This document shows positions 24,313-36,300 of a stretch of 64,000 nt of DNA, piece by piece. The stretch comes from Corythucha ciliata. Its lineage: Eukaryota; Arthropoda; Insecta; Hemiptera; Tingidae. Numbering within the stretch: the stretch's first letter is position 1; the number at the start of each line of letters is the position of its first letter. Location of the stretch: the NCBI GenBank assembly GCA_038030265.1, contig CM075941.1, positions 4,402,001 to 4,466,000 of the forward strand. Direction: 5' to 3'. The translations under genes and the position numbers were made by a program. Under the pieces are notes generated by a model. The model saw nothing but the letters and a program-made list of their open reading frames with translations. It ran no database searches and was not told the origin of the DNA.

Positions 24313-27300
24313 GTAAAATTCAAAGCAAGAAAACTTAGTTTTCTCGGAAATATAATTTACACTTTTTCCCCGTTATAATAGGTTGGACCGCTGAAGATTA
24401 CGCTCAGTTTGGAGGTCATCAGGATCTCATGGAAATGCTCCAGACGAGAAAAGATGAAGTGGGCTTAGATGGAAGCGATAAACTGAGCATTCATTCATCG
24501 GATCAATCCGAACACGTAAATTTTGAAGTACAATGCCATCTTTTAGGAGATACCTTTTCACACCCAAAATTCTTATTGAGCACATCAATTTTGGTACAGG
24601 TCACACCCTCAAATGACTCAAAACCTAAAGAGGACTCCTCTCAGCAATCACCCCCATCATCGTGTGTCATACCACCGGCGATAGACCCACCTCGAAGCTG
24701 GGATTTAATTCAGTCTGGTGTTATGGATCAGGTGAGCTTTGTCTGGGTTTTTGTCTGAAAATTGTCCGACGCATACTCATACATTTTTTTTTTTTTACGC
24801 CATCTCCCTTTTTGAATGTTTCCACAAATTATAAAGACGGAACGAAAGAAAGCGCTCACGTTAGGAATTAAACCGGCAAATGACGTCAGCGAATGCAATG
24901 AGCTGATGGCAACACCCGTTGAATTCGCGCCAGCAACACTCAGCCCGTCAGGTAAATGTAAATTTCCTTCAAACCAATAAATTATGAGTGAGAGGGCCCG
25001 GCTTTAGGCTGAAATTTTCCAAAGTTTGGAACCTAACAGAAGGGAAAGAGTTTCGAGATTGTTTGTTAATTGGATCGAATTCATTTTTATTGCGTTTTAG
25101 GCCCACATAACGTGTCTTGGGACTTTTTTTTTCTGGGCTGTCACAATAATTGTGTGTCCTTTCCGCGGCGGGAAAAAGCTTACACGTGCCATGGGCGTAG
25201 CTAGCTCATCGGATATTTGTCAGGCTACAATATTTTATTGGCAGCTAGTCAGGGTCGGCTATCCTGGCTCCACAACCAAAACATATAAGGGAAAAGCCCT
25301 GAAAACTTGCAATTTCGTTAAAATTCAGACCTTCGCGATTATTCAGCCAGGAAACGTCCAATTTAACGGATATTTGGCTCTAAAATGTTGCGATTTTGCG
25401 ATAATTCGTCGGACTTATGTCGTAGCCCACTCCGAAACTGACGATTTTGCCAAAATTTAGACAATTAACTTTCAATTTCGCATGATGTTCGCTCCGAGTG
25501 ATATAATTTCGTCGAAATATGTATTAATTTGCGTTGATATTAAGGTCACCTAGCTCAGGATCGTCGTTCATTGTATGAAAAACGCCCTGAAACTTGCAAT
25601 TTCGCCAAAAATTAAGGTCTGAAACTTGCAATTTTACGAATATTTAACCAGGAAACTTGATCTCCAAAATGTTGCAATTTTGTGCGCCTATTCGTCAAAA
25701 TACGTTGTCACCAGCTAGCCCGGGTTCTTTACGGTCACGAAAACAAAAAAACTGCGAAATCGCAATTACGTGAACATAACGACTAGAAACACGCTATTTT
25801 GCGAAAATAAAGACCAGAAACGTGCAATTTCGCGAAAACAGAGAACAGAAGCGCGCAATTTCGCGAGATAAACCCAGAAACGTGTCATATACTAAACATA
25901 AAGACCAACAGCTAGCAATTTTCCGGATATTGAGGCCCCAAACTTGCACATACGTAGGTTTTTAGCTGAAGTAATTTCGTTACATTTGCCAGGCTTCGGG
26001 TGCTGTCTAGCTCGGGTTGCACGGTCACTAAAAAATTAGCCCCGAAACTTGAAAATTCGCGAAAAAAAGACCAATAAAGCAAGAAATTGTAATATCGCTG
26101 ATATGCAGACCCGATACTTGGAATATCGCGCTCTCGTCATATTCAAGCTCATACACACTCTCAATGTTTCCTGATATTTAGCACCGAAAATGGCCCTGAA
26201 AAATTTCAATTTCGTGACTATTTTACCCCTTGACTGTTGTTAGCCTCCAAAAACTCATTTACTGACCACATCGTCTGTTTTGCCACTGAATGAACACGAG
26301 GATCAGACTTAATCAGTGTCAAATCAACCGCGAAATTACAAGTTTTATGTCTAAAAATCAGAGAAATTCGTTGTTTACGGTATTTGTTTTCACGAAATAT
26401 CAAGTTTTGGGGTTTTTTGTGTTGTTTTTTTGTTTTTTTTAGTAGTCGTGGCAGCGGCCCTGACGAAAACAGGTTCGTCGCTTTCAAAAATGCTCTAACG
26501 CATGGCTGAAAATGGGAAAATTCGCTAACTGACGGATGAAATGGAGAAAAAGCGCTATTGCGCTGTTCTGGGTCACAGGTCCCGCGGCCAAAATTAACAC
26601 ACACACACACACAAAAACGATAATTCATTGCTAAAATTGCAACATTTTGGAGGCAAATATCAGCGAAATCCTGGGGGTTTCCTGCGTAAGAGTCTGACGT
26701 CTTAATTTTGGGGAATGTGCAAGTTTCGGGGCCTTGTCTGTTTAGTGCCCGTGTGGACGCCGGGCAAGCCAACCGCCAACAGTGCCTGGCAAATGTCACT
26801 CGGAATAATAAAAATTTGCGAAATTGGAAGTTTCAGGTCTAATTTTATCCGCGAAATTACTAGTTTTTGGTTTTTATTTTCGCGGCATTGCATGTTTGAG
26901 GGTTTTTTTTTTTTTTTAGTGATCACACAACTCGGGCTAGCGCTAGCCATCCATGACATCTAGAAAAATTGACTCCCCGGCGCCGGCGGGATTTGAACCT
27001 GCAACCTCTGGAATTATAGCCCCCAGGACGCTGCCAATTACTCTACGTTGACGACCTTGACAAACGTACACCGCTAGGGATTAAGCACAGCTCTGAACCG
27101 TATTTGAAGCGTGTTGGGCTAGAAATCCAAAGGTTGCAGGTTCAAAATCCCACTGGAGCGCCCATTTTTGTCTCGAAACTCACATTGTGTTGGGCCGTGC
27201 TCTTTCCTTGTTGTCCCGGAGGACAATCAATTTTCACTTCATTTATTTAATTAAATACCGGCGACCGCATCTTTCTAGCAATCAATACAATTTTACTAGC

Positions 27301-30300
27301 TGGATATCCGCGTAATCGACAATTTAGGGCCGTCAGGGATCTTAATTTAAGCAAAATTGCAAGGTCAATGTCTTAGTGTAAGCCAAATCAGGGGGGTTGG
27401 AAGATTCCTGGCCCAATATCCACTGTAATGATACTTTCGGTCTCAGTTCCCGAAAATGCTTGTTTTGGGGTTTCATTACAAGTTTTGGGCTTAACCGAAA
27501 ATGCAGATTCGGGACCTTTTTTCATTAATTGCCCATAACCTGTTGAAATTAAACCATTCATCACCATTCAAAAAGAATTGTTTCGATTAATTAAAAGGCA
27601 GCAGTTTTCTCCCTTCTAAAAGGGATAGTTTTATCCCTTTCTAGGCGCAGAGACTTCGGGGGAACAGTCCTTCATTTTAATGTGTTATATTATGCAAATT
27701 TAAATTGTTAGTAGAGTCGCTTAAGAGCTACGAGGGTTAGTGGATAAAGCATGCATAAATCCGTAGTCGTAGGAGCCTACATCGTCCGTCTTCCCTCGTT
27801 GAGGTTAGTCAAAAACGGACCGGTTTCGGCTGCTCGCCATCTTCAGCATTTGGTGGAGCAGCCGAAACCGTTCCGTTTTTGACGAACCTCAACGAGGGAA
27901 GATAGACGATTTAGGCTCCTACGGCTTTATTATGCAAATTATTTTATTTGATTTTACTTATTACTTATGTGTTTATGTATTAATTTATTTATTTTCCAGG
28001 AGACACCATTCCAAACGAAATGAGGCTGAGTCCTGAACCTACCAGCTTGGTTCCTACACCGGAGAGAAGGACGCGATCACCCCTAGAACGAGCTCATTCT
28101 TTAGACCTACCGTCCGATCAGGATTCACCCCTCCTTGTGAGTTTTTTTTTTTTTTAGTTCTTATCTCCGTCACATGCTTCATTTCTTGGCACTCAATTTT
28201 TCAGGGTTGCAGCCCAGAAATGGCGAATAAAAGTCAACAACCACCGCCCACCGACGATAACAAAAATGAACGCTCACCGGCAGGCGTTGCCGAAAATAAC
28301 AACAACCTCAATATAAATATCTTCAGCCCTAAAAATCAAATATTTCCCGACGATAACTTTTTAACAACCTTCAGAGACTTGTCAAAACAAACGACGGCTG
28401 ACGTCGACAATTATAATCTTCTGAAAACTAATCTTCGCTCGACGAATGACTTCGACGATCACACATACACGATGGAATGCTCTCACTCGTGCGACAATCT
28501 CGACGGTCGAAGCGTCGACACTGAAAATTACTGCACGGGCGTGTCCTCCTCTTTGGACAATATTGACGAGATTGAAGTCAAAAGTTTAAGCATCGAAATC
28601 ATACAGTCGACGGGGAATCTGGACGACACTCTTTCAGTTTGCACGACGTCAAAAACCATGTTCAGAGAGGCTCACTCGCTTGAACTGTTGGACGATGACA
28701 ACAATCCAACGGGGAAACAGTACAAAAACAAGAGGCACGTTCGAAATAAATCGATAACGCTGACGGGTCAGCCGCAGATTTGGAAAAGCGTCGACGCTCT
28801 GCCGCGACCATTGGCGGCGGCTGGCGGCGGTGAAAGAGGGTCGATTGACGCTCAACTGTTGTGCTACGATAAAGCGCTCGAACAGTTGGCTGAAGCGAGT
28901 ATTAAAGCTAAAAATGACGCGACTGACTTTGTGACGGCACTGGAAAATAAGATGACTGATGAAGCGATTGTGTGTCAGCTTGGCACACCTCCGGATGAAT
29001 TTAAAACAGCCGATCTTATGGACTCATTGGAGGGCGAGACTCTGTTTCCTCCCCCACCTGTTCATTTCCTTCAAAATGAAGACAGCGACGTTATTGAGGT
29101 GAACTTTGACGATAGAAACGATCAGCTGGACGATTGTCTGAGGATACCCATATCGATGCTCACTCCAATTAAAGAGACTCAAATAGAGTGCGACTCCTTG
29201 TCTAATGCTGACAACATCAGCAACGACAATTCAATTCATGAAAAATATAACCAAGAGGCTTCTTCGAGTCATTTTAACGTTAAAGTTATTGTCAACAGTA
29301 AAAGCCCTCAAACATCTCAAAGTTTCGGTGACAGTACGCCCAGATGTATTCAAACCCCCGACATACAATTTGCACGTGACGTTTTCCTCGACGACTCAAC
29401 CATCACCGAGCACTACGGCAAATACATCGTCGACGTTAAAGCTCTCGAACTTGAACCATCCGCCGTTGACATCGCCAAAATTGAAATTCCCGTCGACAGT
29501 CCGAGCCCAACTCAATTCGAGGCTGACAAAAGTAAGTTGCCTTCTGTCAATTTTATCATTGGTGGCTCGTGTTACGTCAACACGGGCGTCACTCATATTG
29601 AGACGACGACGACTACGAGTGATTTGACAGATTCGTACACTGACACCGATTTCATTGGGTTCCCAGTCAGAAGGAAGAGGAAATTACTGCGAGGCACCGG
29701 AGTTGGTAGCGGCGGTGGGTCTAAAGAGGTTACAGACAACGAGGCCAGCGGTTCTTGTCCGGTGGGAAATGATGACGACGGCGACGATGATGATGATGTT
29801 GACTCGGACGATGAGGATCCTCCGTTCTGGCAGAACACAGACCATGGAGGGTTTTTCATGAGGCAGAACACCGTCGTACCAGCTGTCGCTACATTCCCGA
29901 AACTCATTCCAGCTACAGGGTGAGTAATACCATTTTTTACTGTTTCCAATTCACACAGTTCTCGTCAAAAACAAATTAAGGACCACTTGTCTCCTTTTTC
30001 CAAAATTATTAAGGTTTCACTCAAAAGGGCGTAGCCATACCTTGGTCTAAGGGTGGGCAGAAAGGTATCAGATGCACCAAAAATCCCAGCAAGAGAACTA
30101 ATCGTTTGTCAACTTAGATATAGGCGCTTTAAATCGTCAAATTGTTCCCCAGAAACTGAATTTTCACCGGTCAGAATCAGTCAAAAACTAACATCTTTCT
30201 GACGAAAAACTGGCAATGTTTTCCCCAGAAATATTTATAACTATAGGAAGAGTTTAGCCCTCAAATAAGGGTGTCCAAATTGTCAACGACTTGCCTGAGA

Positions 30301-33300
30301 TACGTTAAAAACTGACATTTTTTAACCCAAAACAGAAGATTTTACTCCAAACAATTTTCACTAACGTTTTCCCAAAAAACGGATGATTTTACGCCCAAAC
30401 TGATGACTCTGTTTTGAAAACTAGAGATGTCTCTACAAAACTGGTGACTTTACCCCAAAACATTTGGTGGTTTTACCGTAAAAAAAAAAAGTGAATATTT
30501 CACTCCGAAAATTTTTATTTTATCACAAAACTGACTATTTTTAACCATCAAATTGGTGATTTCAATACAAAAACTGGCAATATTACCTGAAAACTGTCGG
30601 TTTTAACCCCAAAACTAACGATTTCATAAAATAAAATAAAAAACTCATGTTACACACCCCTGAACTAACAATTTCACCCCAAAACTGGCGACACCACCCC
30701 AAAACTGGACAGCATACTCTAAAACTGATACTTTCACATCCGTATAACTGACGTTTTCCCCAAAACGGATGACTTCAAGCCGAAACTTACGACTTGGTCT
30801 TGAAAAGTGCGGCAATTTCAACGCAAAACTGACGCTTTTGTTTTGTTCAAGTGAGACGATATTACACCAAAACGGACTATTTCGTACAATAGCTTACCCA
30901 CAAAAAAAAATGTCACTACAAAGCTGGCGATTTTGTCCCCACAACTTTTACGGTTTCACCACAAAATTGAATATTTTACGCCGAAAATGTTTATTTAACC
31001 GAAAAAAGAAGGGTTTACTCTAAAACTAATGATTTTACTCCCAACCTTAAGTGTTGTTTCGATTATTTCACACTGCAAAAAACTGACAATTTTATTAGAA
31101 AAACTACGGTTTTAACCTAAAATCTTACGATTTCATCCCGAAAACTCACGTTACGTACCAAAAATGACTATTTTACCCAATAATTGGGTGGTTAATCCAC
31201 CCCGAAATTAATTATTTTACGCCAAAATTGGATATTTTACTCCAAAACTGACGTTTTCCTCAAAACAGACGATTTTTTCGCGGAAACTGACGACTATTTT
31301 TGAAACTTTGGCCGAAATTTTCAATTTTGAGGTAAAACGAGTAATTTTTTTAAAGGATAAAAACCGAGAGTTGCGGAGTGAAAACTTCAGTTTTAAAGGA
31401 CAAACTTGAATTTTGAGTTGAAAAACTTCTGTTTCGTGGTAAAACTACCAGTTTCTGGGTAAAATTGTCATTTTTAGGAAAAATTGACATTATTTCTAGG
31501 GTAAAATCACCATTATTGTACTGAAGTCTTCAGTTTTGATATAACACGTCAGCTTTGGCGTGAAATCTTTAGTATTAGACTAAAATCGTCACTTTTGGGG
31601 ATGAAATCCTGCAAAACTAAAGATTTCACGCCAAAGCTGGCACGTTATATCAAAACTGAAGGTTTCACTTCAATAATGGCCATTTTATCCTAAAAACTTG
31701 ACGTCTTGAAGATTTCAAGACAATACTAGTGATTTGCACGACTTTGAGCCTCATTTGAGGCCACATATGTTGCAAAATTGCGAATTGAAAGCGATTTTCT
31801 CGCATTTAGTTGAAAAAAGTTATGTAAGTAAGCCATGAAAAAGCGTTAGAAAAATCTTATCTCGAAGGGTTTTGATTTTCGGACCATGGACCATCGGAAA
31901 AAAAACTGGCACAAGGAAACTTTTTTTTGTTTGCACGATTGTGTTTTGTAAAATCAAATAGAAATTTCGGTGAACTGTAAAATGTTAGTAATATGCCCTT
32001 GGAGGGACAAAAACCTTCTCTTCTTCTCAAGGGGCGCTAATTTTTAAGGGATAATAGCCTTCCTTTGTTCTAGGTCATGGACACAAGTTGGATCCGTATT
32101 ACTCAGATACAAAATTTTGGGTGAAACTACGTCTAAAGCCGAGTACAATGCCACCTCCGGAGGTGTCCTAACTCGAGCCATTCCTGGTTTATGATTTTTT
32201 TTTTTCTTTATAAAGCAAAAACAGGGCAATTTCGTTCAAAGATCCGCGATTTCTCGGCTTATATCGCACCTAATCCAAACATTGATGGCAGTTTCAGGAA
32301 CTATGGAAAATTTCATGTGAGATAGAGGCCATTTCATTGCTTGAAATCATCATCAACTCCTAGAAATTTGGCCCTTTTGTCATAGGTTAACGTAAACTCC
32401 ATAAATTGTACGTTTTCCAAAACATTTCTGTATCCAAACGGGTTTTTCCACAGACTGACGATGCCAAAAAAAGTCCCTTATTTTCTAAATTTTGTAATGG
32501 CGTATTCACATTTAACGGCACCCCTGACAGTTCCCGAGAATATCGCGAGAAACGCATTTTTCTACAGAATGAATAACAATCGCTCACGATATTAGTCGAG
32601 AAACGTCAGTGGTAAGATGATAATTATGTGATTACACCATAAAAAAGCTGATAATATGGGGACGTTTTTGTGATGCATCGCAAATCTGTGGAGAAAGCCA
32701 TTTGGGTACAGCAATCTTTTGGAAAGCGTGCTTATTGTGGAATTTACGTGAATCTACGACAAAAGGCCAGATTTTTAGGATTTGACGATCATTTCAAGCA
32801 ATAAAATGGCCTCTATCTTAATCGAAATTTTCCGTAGTTTCTGAAAATGTCATCAAGGTTTGAATCAAGTGTAATGTAAGCCGAGAAATCTGGGATTTTT
32901 CAAAGCAATTGCCGTAATTTCCTTTAATTAAAAAATTGAAATTTGATGTAATTTGAGTTTTTACAAAACTCAATCATGTAAAAAACAGAAAGTTTCCTTA
33001 TGCCAGTTTTTTCGACAAAAACGTCGAATTACGAAAAATATTGGTTTACTTCTACACCCGCCGAAATCCTTAAGGCGTAGAAATTAAAGTTCATTAAATT
33101 TCCTACAAATTTGATGAAATCAACTATTATTGTAAACCTCAACGTTTTTGTGCTATAGGCTCTGCAAAATTTGATGATTCCAAGAATACATTTTCAATTG
33201 CGTTTTTCGCAAAACAATTTCTTATAATCAATGACGCTTTACTGTGGGGGAACCTGGAAACTATCTGGGGAGTCGGTACGAACGTTTAGAGCATTAAATT

Positions 33301-36300
33301 TCCATCAAGAAATATGAATATACAGTGTGCGGCAGATAACATACATCAACCACTTATCTCCATTATTATTGGAGATACTCCAAAAGTGCTAGAGGGTAAG
33401 CCTCCTTGGTTTTCAGCCAGAATCTCAAAATTTTCTTCAAAAAAAGGTTTAAAATCGGTCCCAACTTCCTTATTTTACATTAATTTTGACTCAAATTCGG
33501 AAAATGGGTAGGACCCCATATTTTCTGTGTTTTGTAACGAAAAAAAAAAATGAAATCCTGACCAAAAACCAAGGGGCTTGCCCCATGGCACCAATCCATT
33601 ATGCCCAATAATAACGGGAAAAATGGGTAATCTGTATCATCTGACGCTCCTAGCGCAACTTATAGTTACTAAATTCATAGAATACCCGTCGTGTCTCCGG
33701 GATTGGAATTTGGTGGAAACTGTCCGCGATCTTTTCTCTTCAATGATAAAAAAACAAAAATTATAAATTTACATATACCTATAGATGAGTTTACTATCGA
33801 TAGCTACAATGTTTGTTCCAACCTTCCCGAGACCCATTCGAGAATTTCCAGTTAGGCCTGTGACATACTGGCGGTTTCCCGCAAACAGTGGAGTTTCGAG
33901 CAATGTCTCGGGGTGCGCCATGAATTTTTTAGGGGCGATTCTTTTTTTAAATAACCTGTGCATAGTCCCTCGCTGGCCAGACGAGTTTTCCAAGGTCTAT
34001 TTCACCTTTGAGGTGGGTGAATTTGAGTCAAACACAAACACTAATGCTGCAGCTAAAGTAACTCTCTATATGAGAGCACTGACGTATACGAGTTCCGTTC
34101 GAGAAGGTCAGACGATACTAACGACAATGCGATACGTTCATCGCTCCCCTAGGTGAGTTTTAGCCAGAACCGACTGCATTTTCGCGATTGACAACGGTCT
34201 AAAAGATTCATAAACCACGTCCAGCTCAAATCAAAGCATTGGAGAAAATCGTAAATCGTTAAAATCGCCGGCCTCCTAGCCTCGTGAGCGTTTTTTTAGT
34301 CTAAAAAACGATAGTTTAAAGTTGGACGAAACAGGAATTCTCAAACAAGTTGGACGATACTGCGTTTGACGGTACGAGGAATCCGAAAATCAAATGCTGA
34401 TTTTCGATCAGACGATCCGTTGAAACGGGGCATTCCAATGTTTCAAGCGTTTATGACCGCATTGGCCCGGTTTTAGCGGCCGCTCAAAACTTTTTGCGGA
34501 CGGTGAACACGCAAAATAATCGGAGCCCCTTAAGTCCAAAGATGAAAGAGGAGCCTCGATGAAGGTGGACCTCAATGGCCCACTATAGAGACAAGAATGT
34601 TGGCTGATGTCAACGACATTGCGAAACGCTGATTTTTGCTTTGGGCCGCTAACGCAATTAACAATTGTCAGAGGCACTCATTAACCACGTACGGCACAAA
34701 TCGAAAAAATAGCACAACATGGAAGAATCACCCACGCGATTATGAATGATCGGGTTTTCGATCAGGCAAGCAGTTGAAGAGGTTCTCCCTGTCATTTCAG
34801 CGTACTCGGCCGCATTGCTTCATCCTGTTCTCATGGGCCCGAATTTTCCCGCGAACGAAGGTCACGGAATCGGCATCACTGAAGTTTAAAGAGAAGAGAC
34901 CTTATCGCAAGGCTGCTTTGGTGTCGAGGAATCAGCTCAACTAAAGCCGGATACACACATGCGGTACTTGCCAAGTAACGAGCAACACATTTTTGAAATT
35001 CTCATCCGGTTGGTTTCTAGGCAATTGCTAGAAATTGATTGAATATTTTGCAAGTTACTTGGCAAGTACCGCATGTGTGTATCCGGCTTAACGAAATCGC
35101 TTAACGCTCATGTTCATCCCTTTAATAATAAGAATTTAATAAGTAATAGTGAAGGTATCTCAAGGTGGTGTGGGCAAAGGAAAGAATTCGAGTAGTTGTG
35201 GATCCAGCGGGCCATTATAAGTAAAAAGTTAAACATATTACTCCGTAAAATGGTAGTATGAAGGGACAAAATTACACTTGAACCTCCCAAGCAGCTAACA
35301 AAGTGGATGATTCATTCCAAAATTCTGAAACATCAATTCAACACGAAAAACAGACCTCTTGTGAGGTAATTTTGACCTATAGGCTGACTGATTGGTTTCG
35401 GGAAAGGGTTACTAACAAAATAACGAGTTCCTAACGCGTTAAAGAGGTAATTTTTTTGGCAACGAATTAACGAGTTGACGTTTTAATTAATGATGTCTGG
35501 TCGATGACCACAAGTAAAGCAGTACCACCGGTAATGTCCTATAATTGACAATACATCTGATCAATTTGCGCAAATTTGTTCGTGTTGTGATGGGGACCCC
35601 TGCCGCGGAACAACCTCTGATGAATAAATTTATCGAGAATGCAGTGAAAATACGGTTGGGGAAGGGCCGAAAATATTCTTTTGTCCATCCAATACACCAG
35701 CCGGGTGCGCGGTGGCCTGTTCGCCCCCCCCCCCCAATCTACACCACTGCGTTATCAGTCATAAACTGAAGCTCACGCGTGGCTCCAGAATAATTTCATT
35801 TGCGAATGGTTAATTCATCAAGGATTATTTGAAATTACCGGCGCCCCCTTAACCAAGGCACCCCCCCCCTGCGCCACGATACCTCAGTCCGCCGGTGGAT
35901 ATGACATACTTAAGAAACCGCGCCTAGCTGCGGTTTTTTGCCAGGCCGCGGTATTTTTTCTTCCACGACATGCCAGCGGGTTTTTTCTTTCCGTGGCGGT
36001 CGAGCGGTGCTTTTTTTTAGAGGAGAGCAAGGGCCCATGAGCAATGACATACTGGCGCGGTTTCCCACAGGCGGTTTTAGTGTCTGGGTTCTTTTCTCTT
36101 TTAATTGTTCAAGGAAAAGTTGTGCTTTTTATTAAATATCCATTTATTTATTATTGCTTTGAATATTAATGAAGACTGACGAATTTCGAAAGTAAAATTT
36201 GGGGCAAACAGATAATAATATCTACCCTATGTTTTCCACATTATTTGTCGTACGCGTGAATTGAGAAACCCTCTAAACGTTCTTACCGACTCCCCAGATA

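Larger units (their letters stand above)
24952..27999. repeat. Intron 5 with 'AAACTTGCAATTTCGCG' repeat field
   Basis: From about 25290 to 26200 and again 26640-26900 the intron carries ~30-bp units of the GAAACTTGCAATTTCGCG kind, in the opposite orientation to 12225-13545. A CA dinucleotide tract sits at about 26596-26614. A frame of 193 codons on the - strand at 26218-26799 crosses these repeats and is not considered coding. Confidence 0.55.

Noticed and set aside
26218..26799. 193-codon open frame on the - strand
   Set aside because: Repeat-derived, includes a CA microsatellite, and no recognisable domain; likely chance opening in intron 5.
27100..27170. Functional tRNA-Ser (AGA)
   Set aside because: Anticodon arm and T-loop motif are present, but the acceptor and D arms do not pair, the T arm has an extra base and the serine variable arm is missing.
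29205..29949. Open frames overlapping exon 7 in other frames and on the opposite strand
   Set aside because: Shadows of the real exon; no start context, splice sites or composition of their own.
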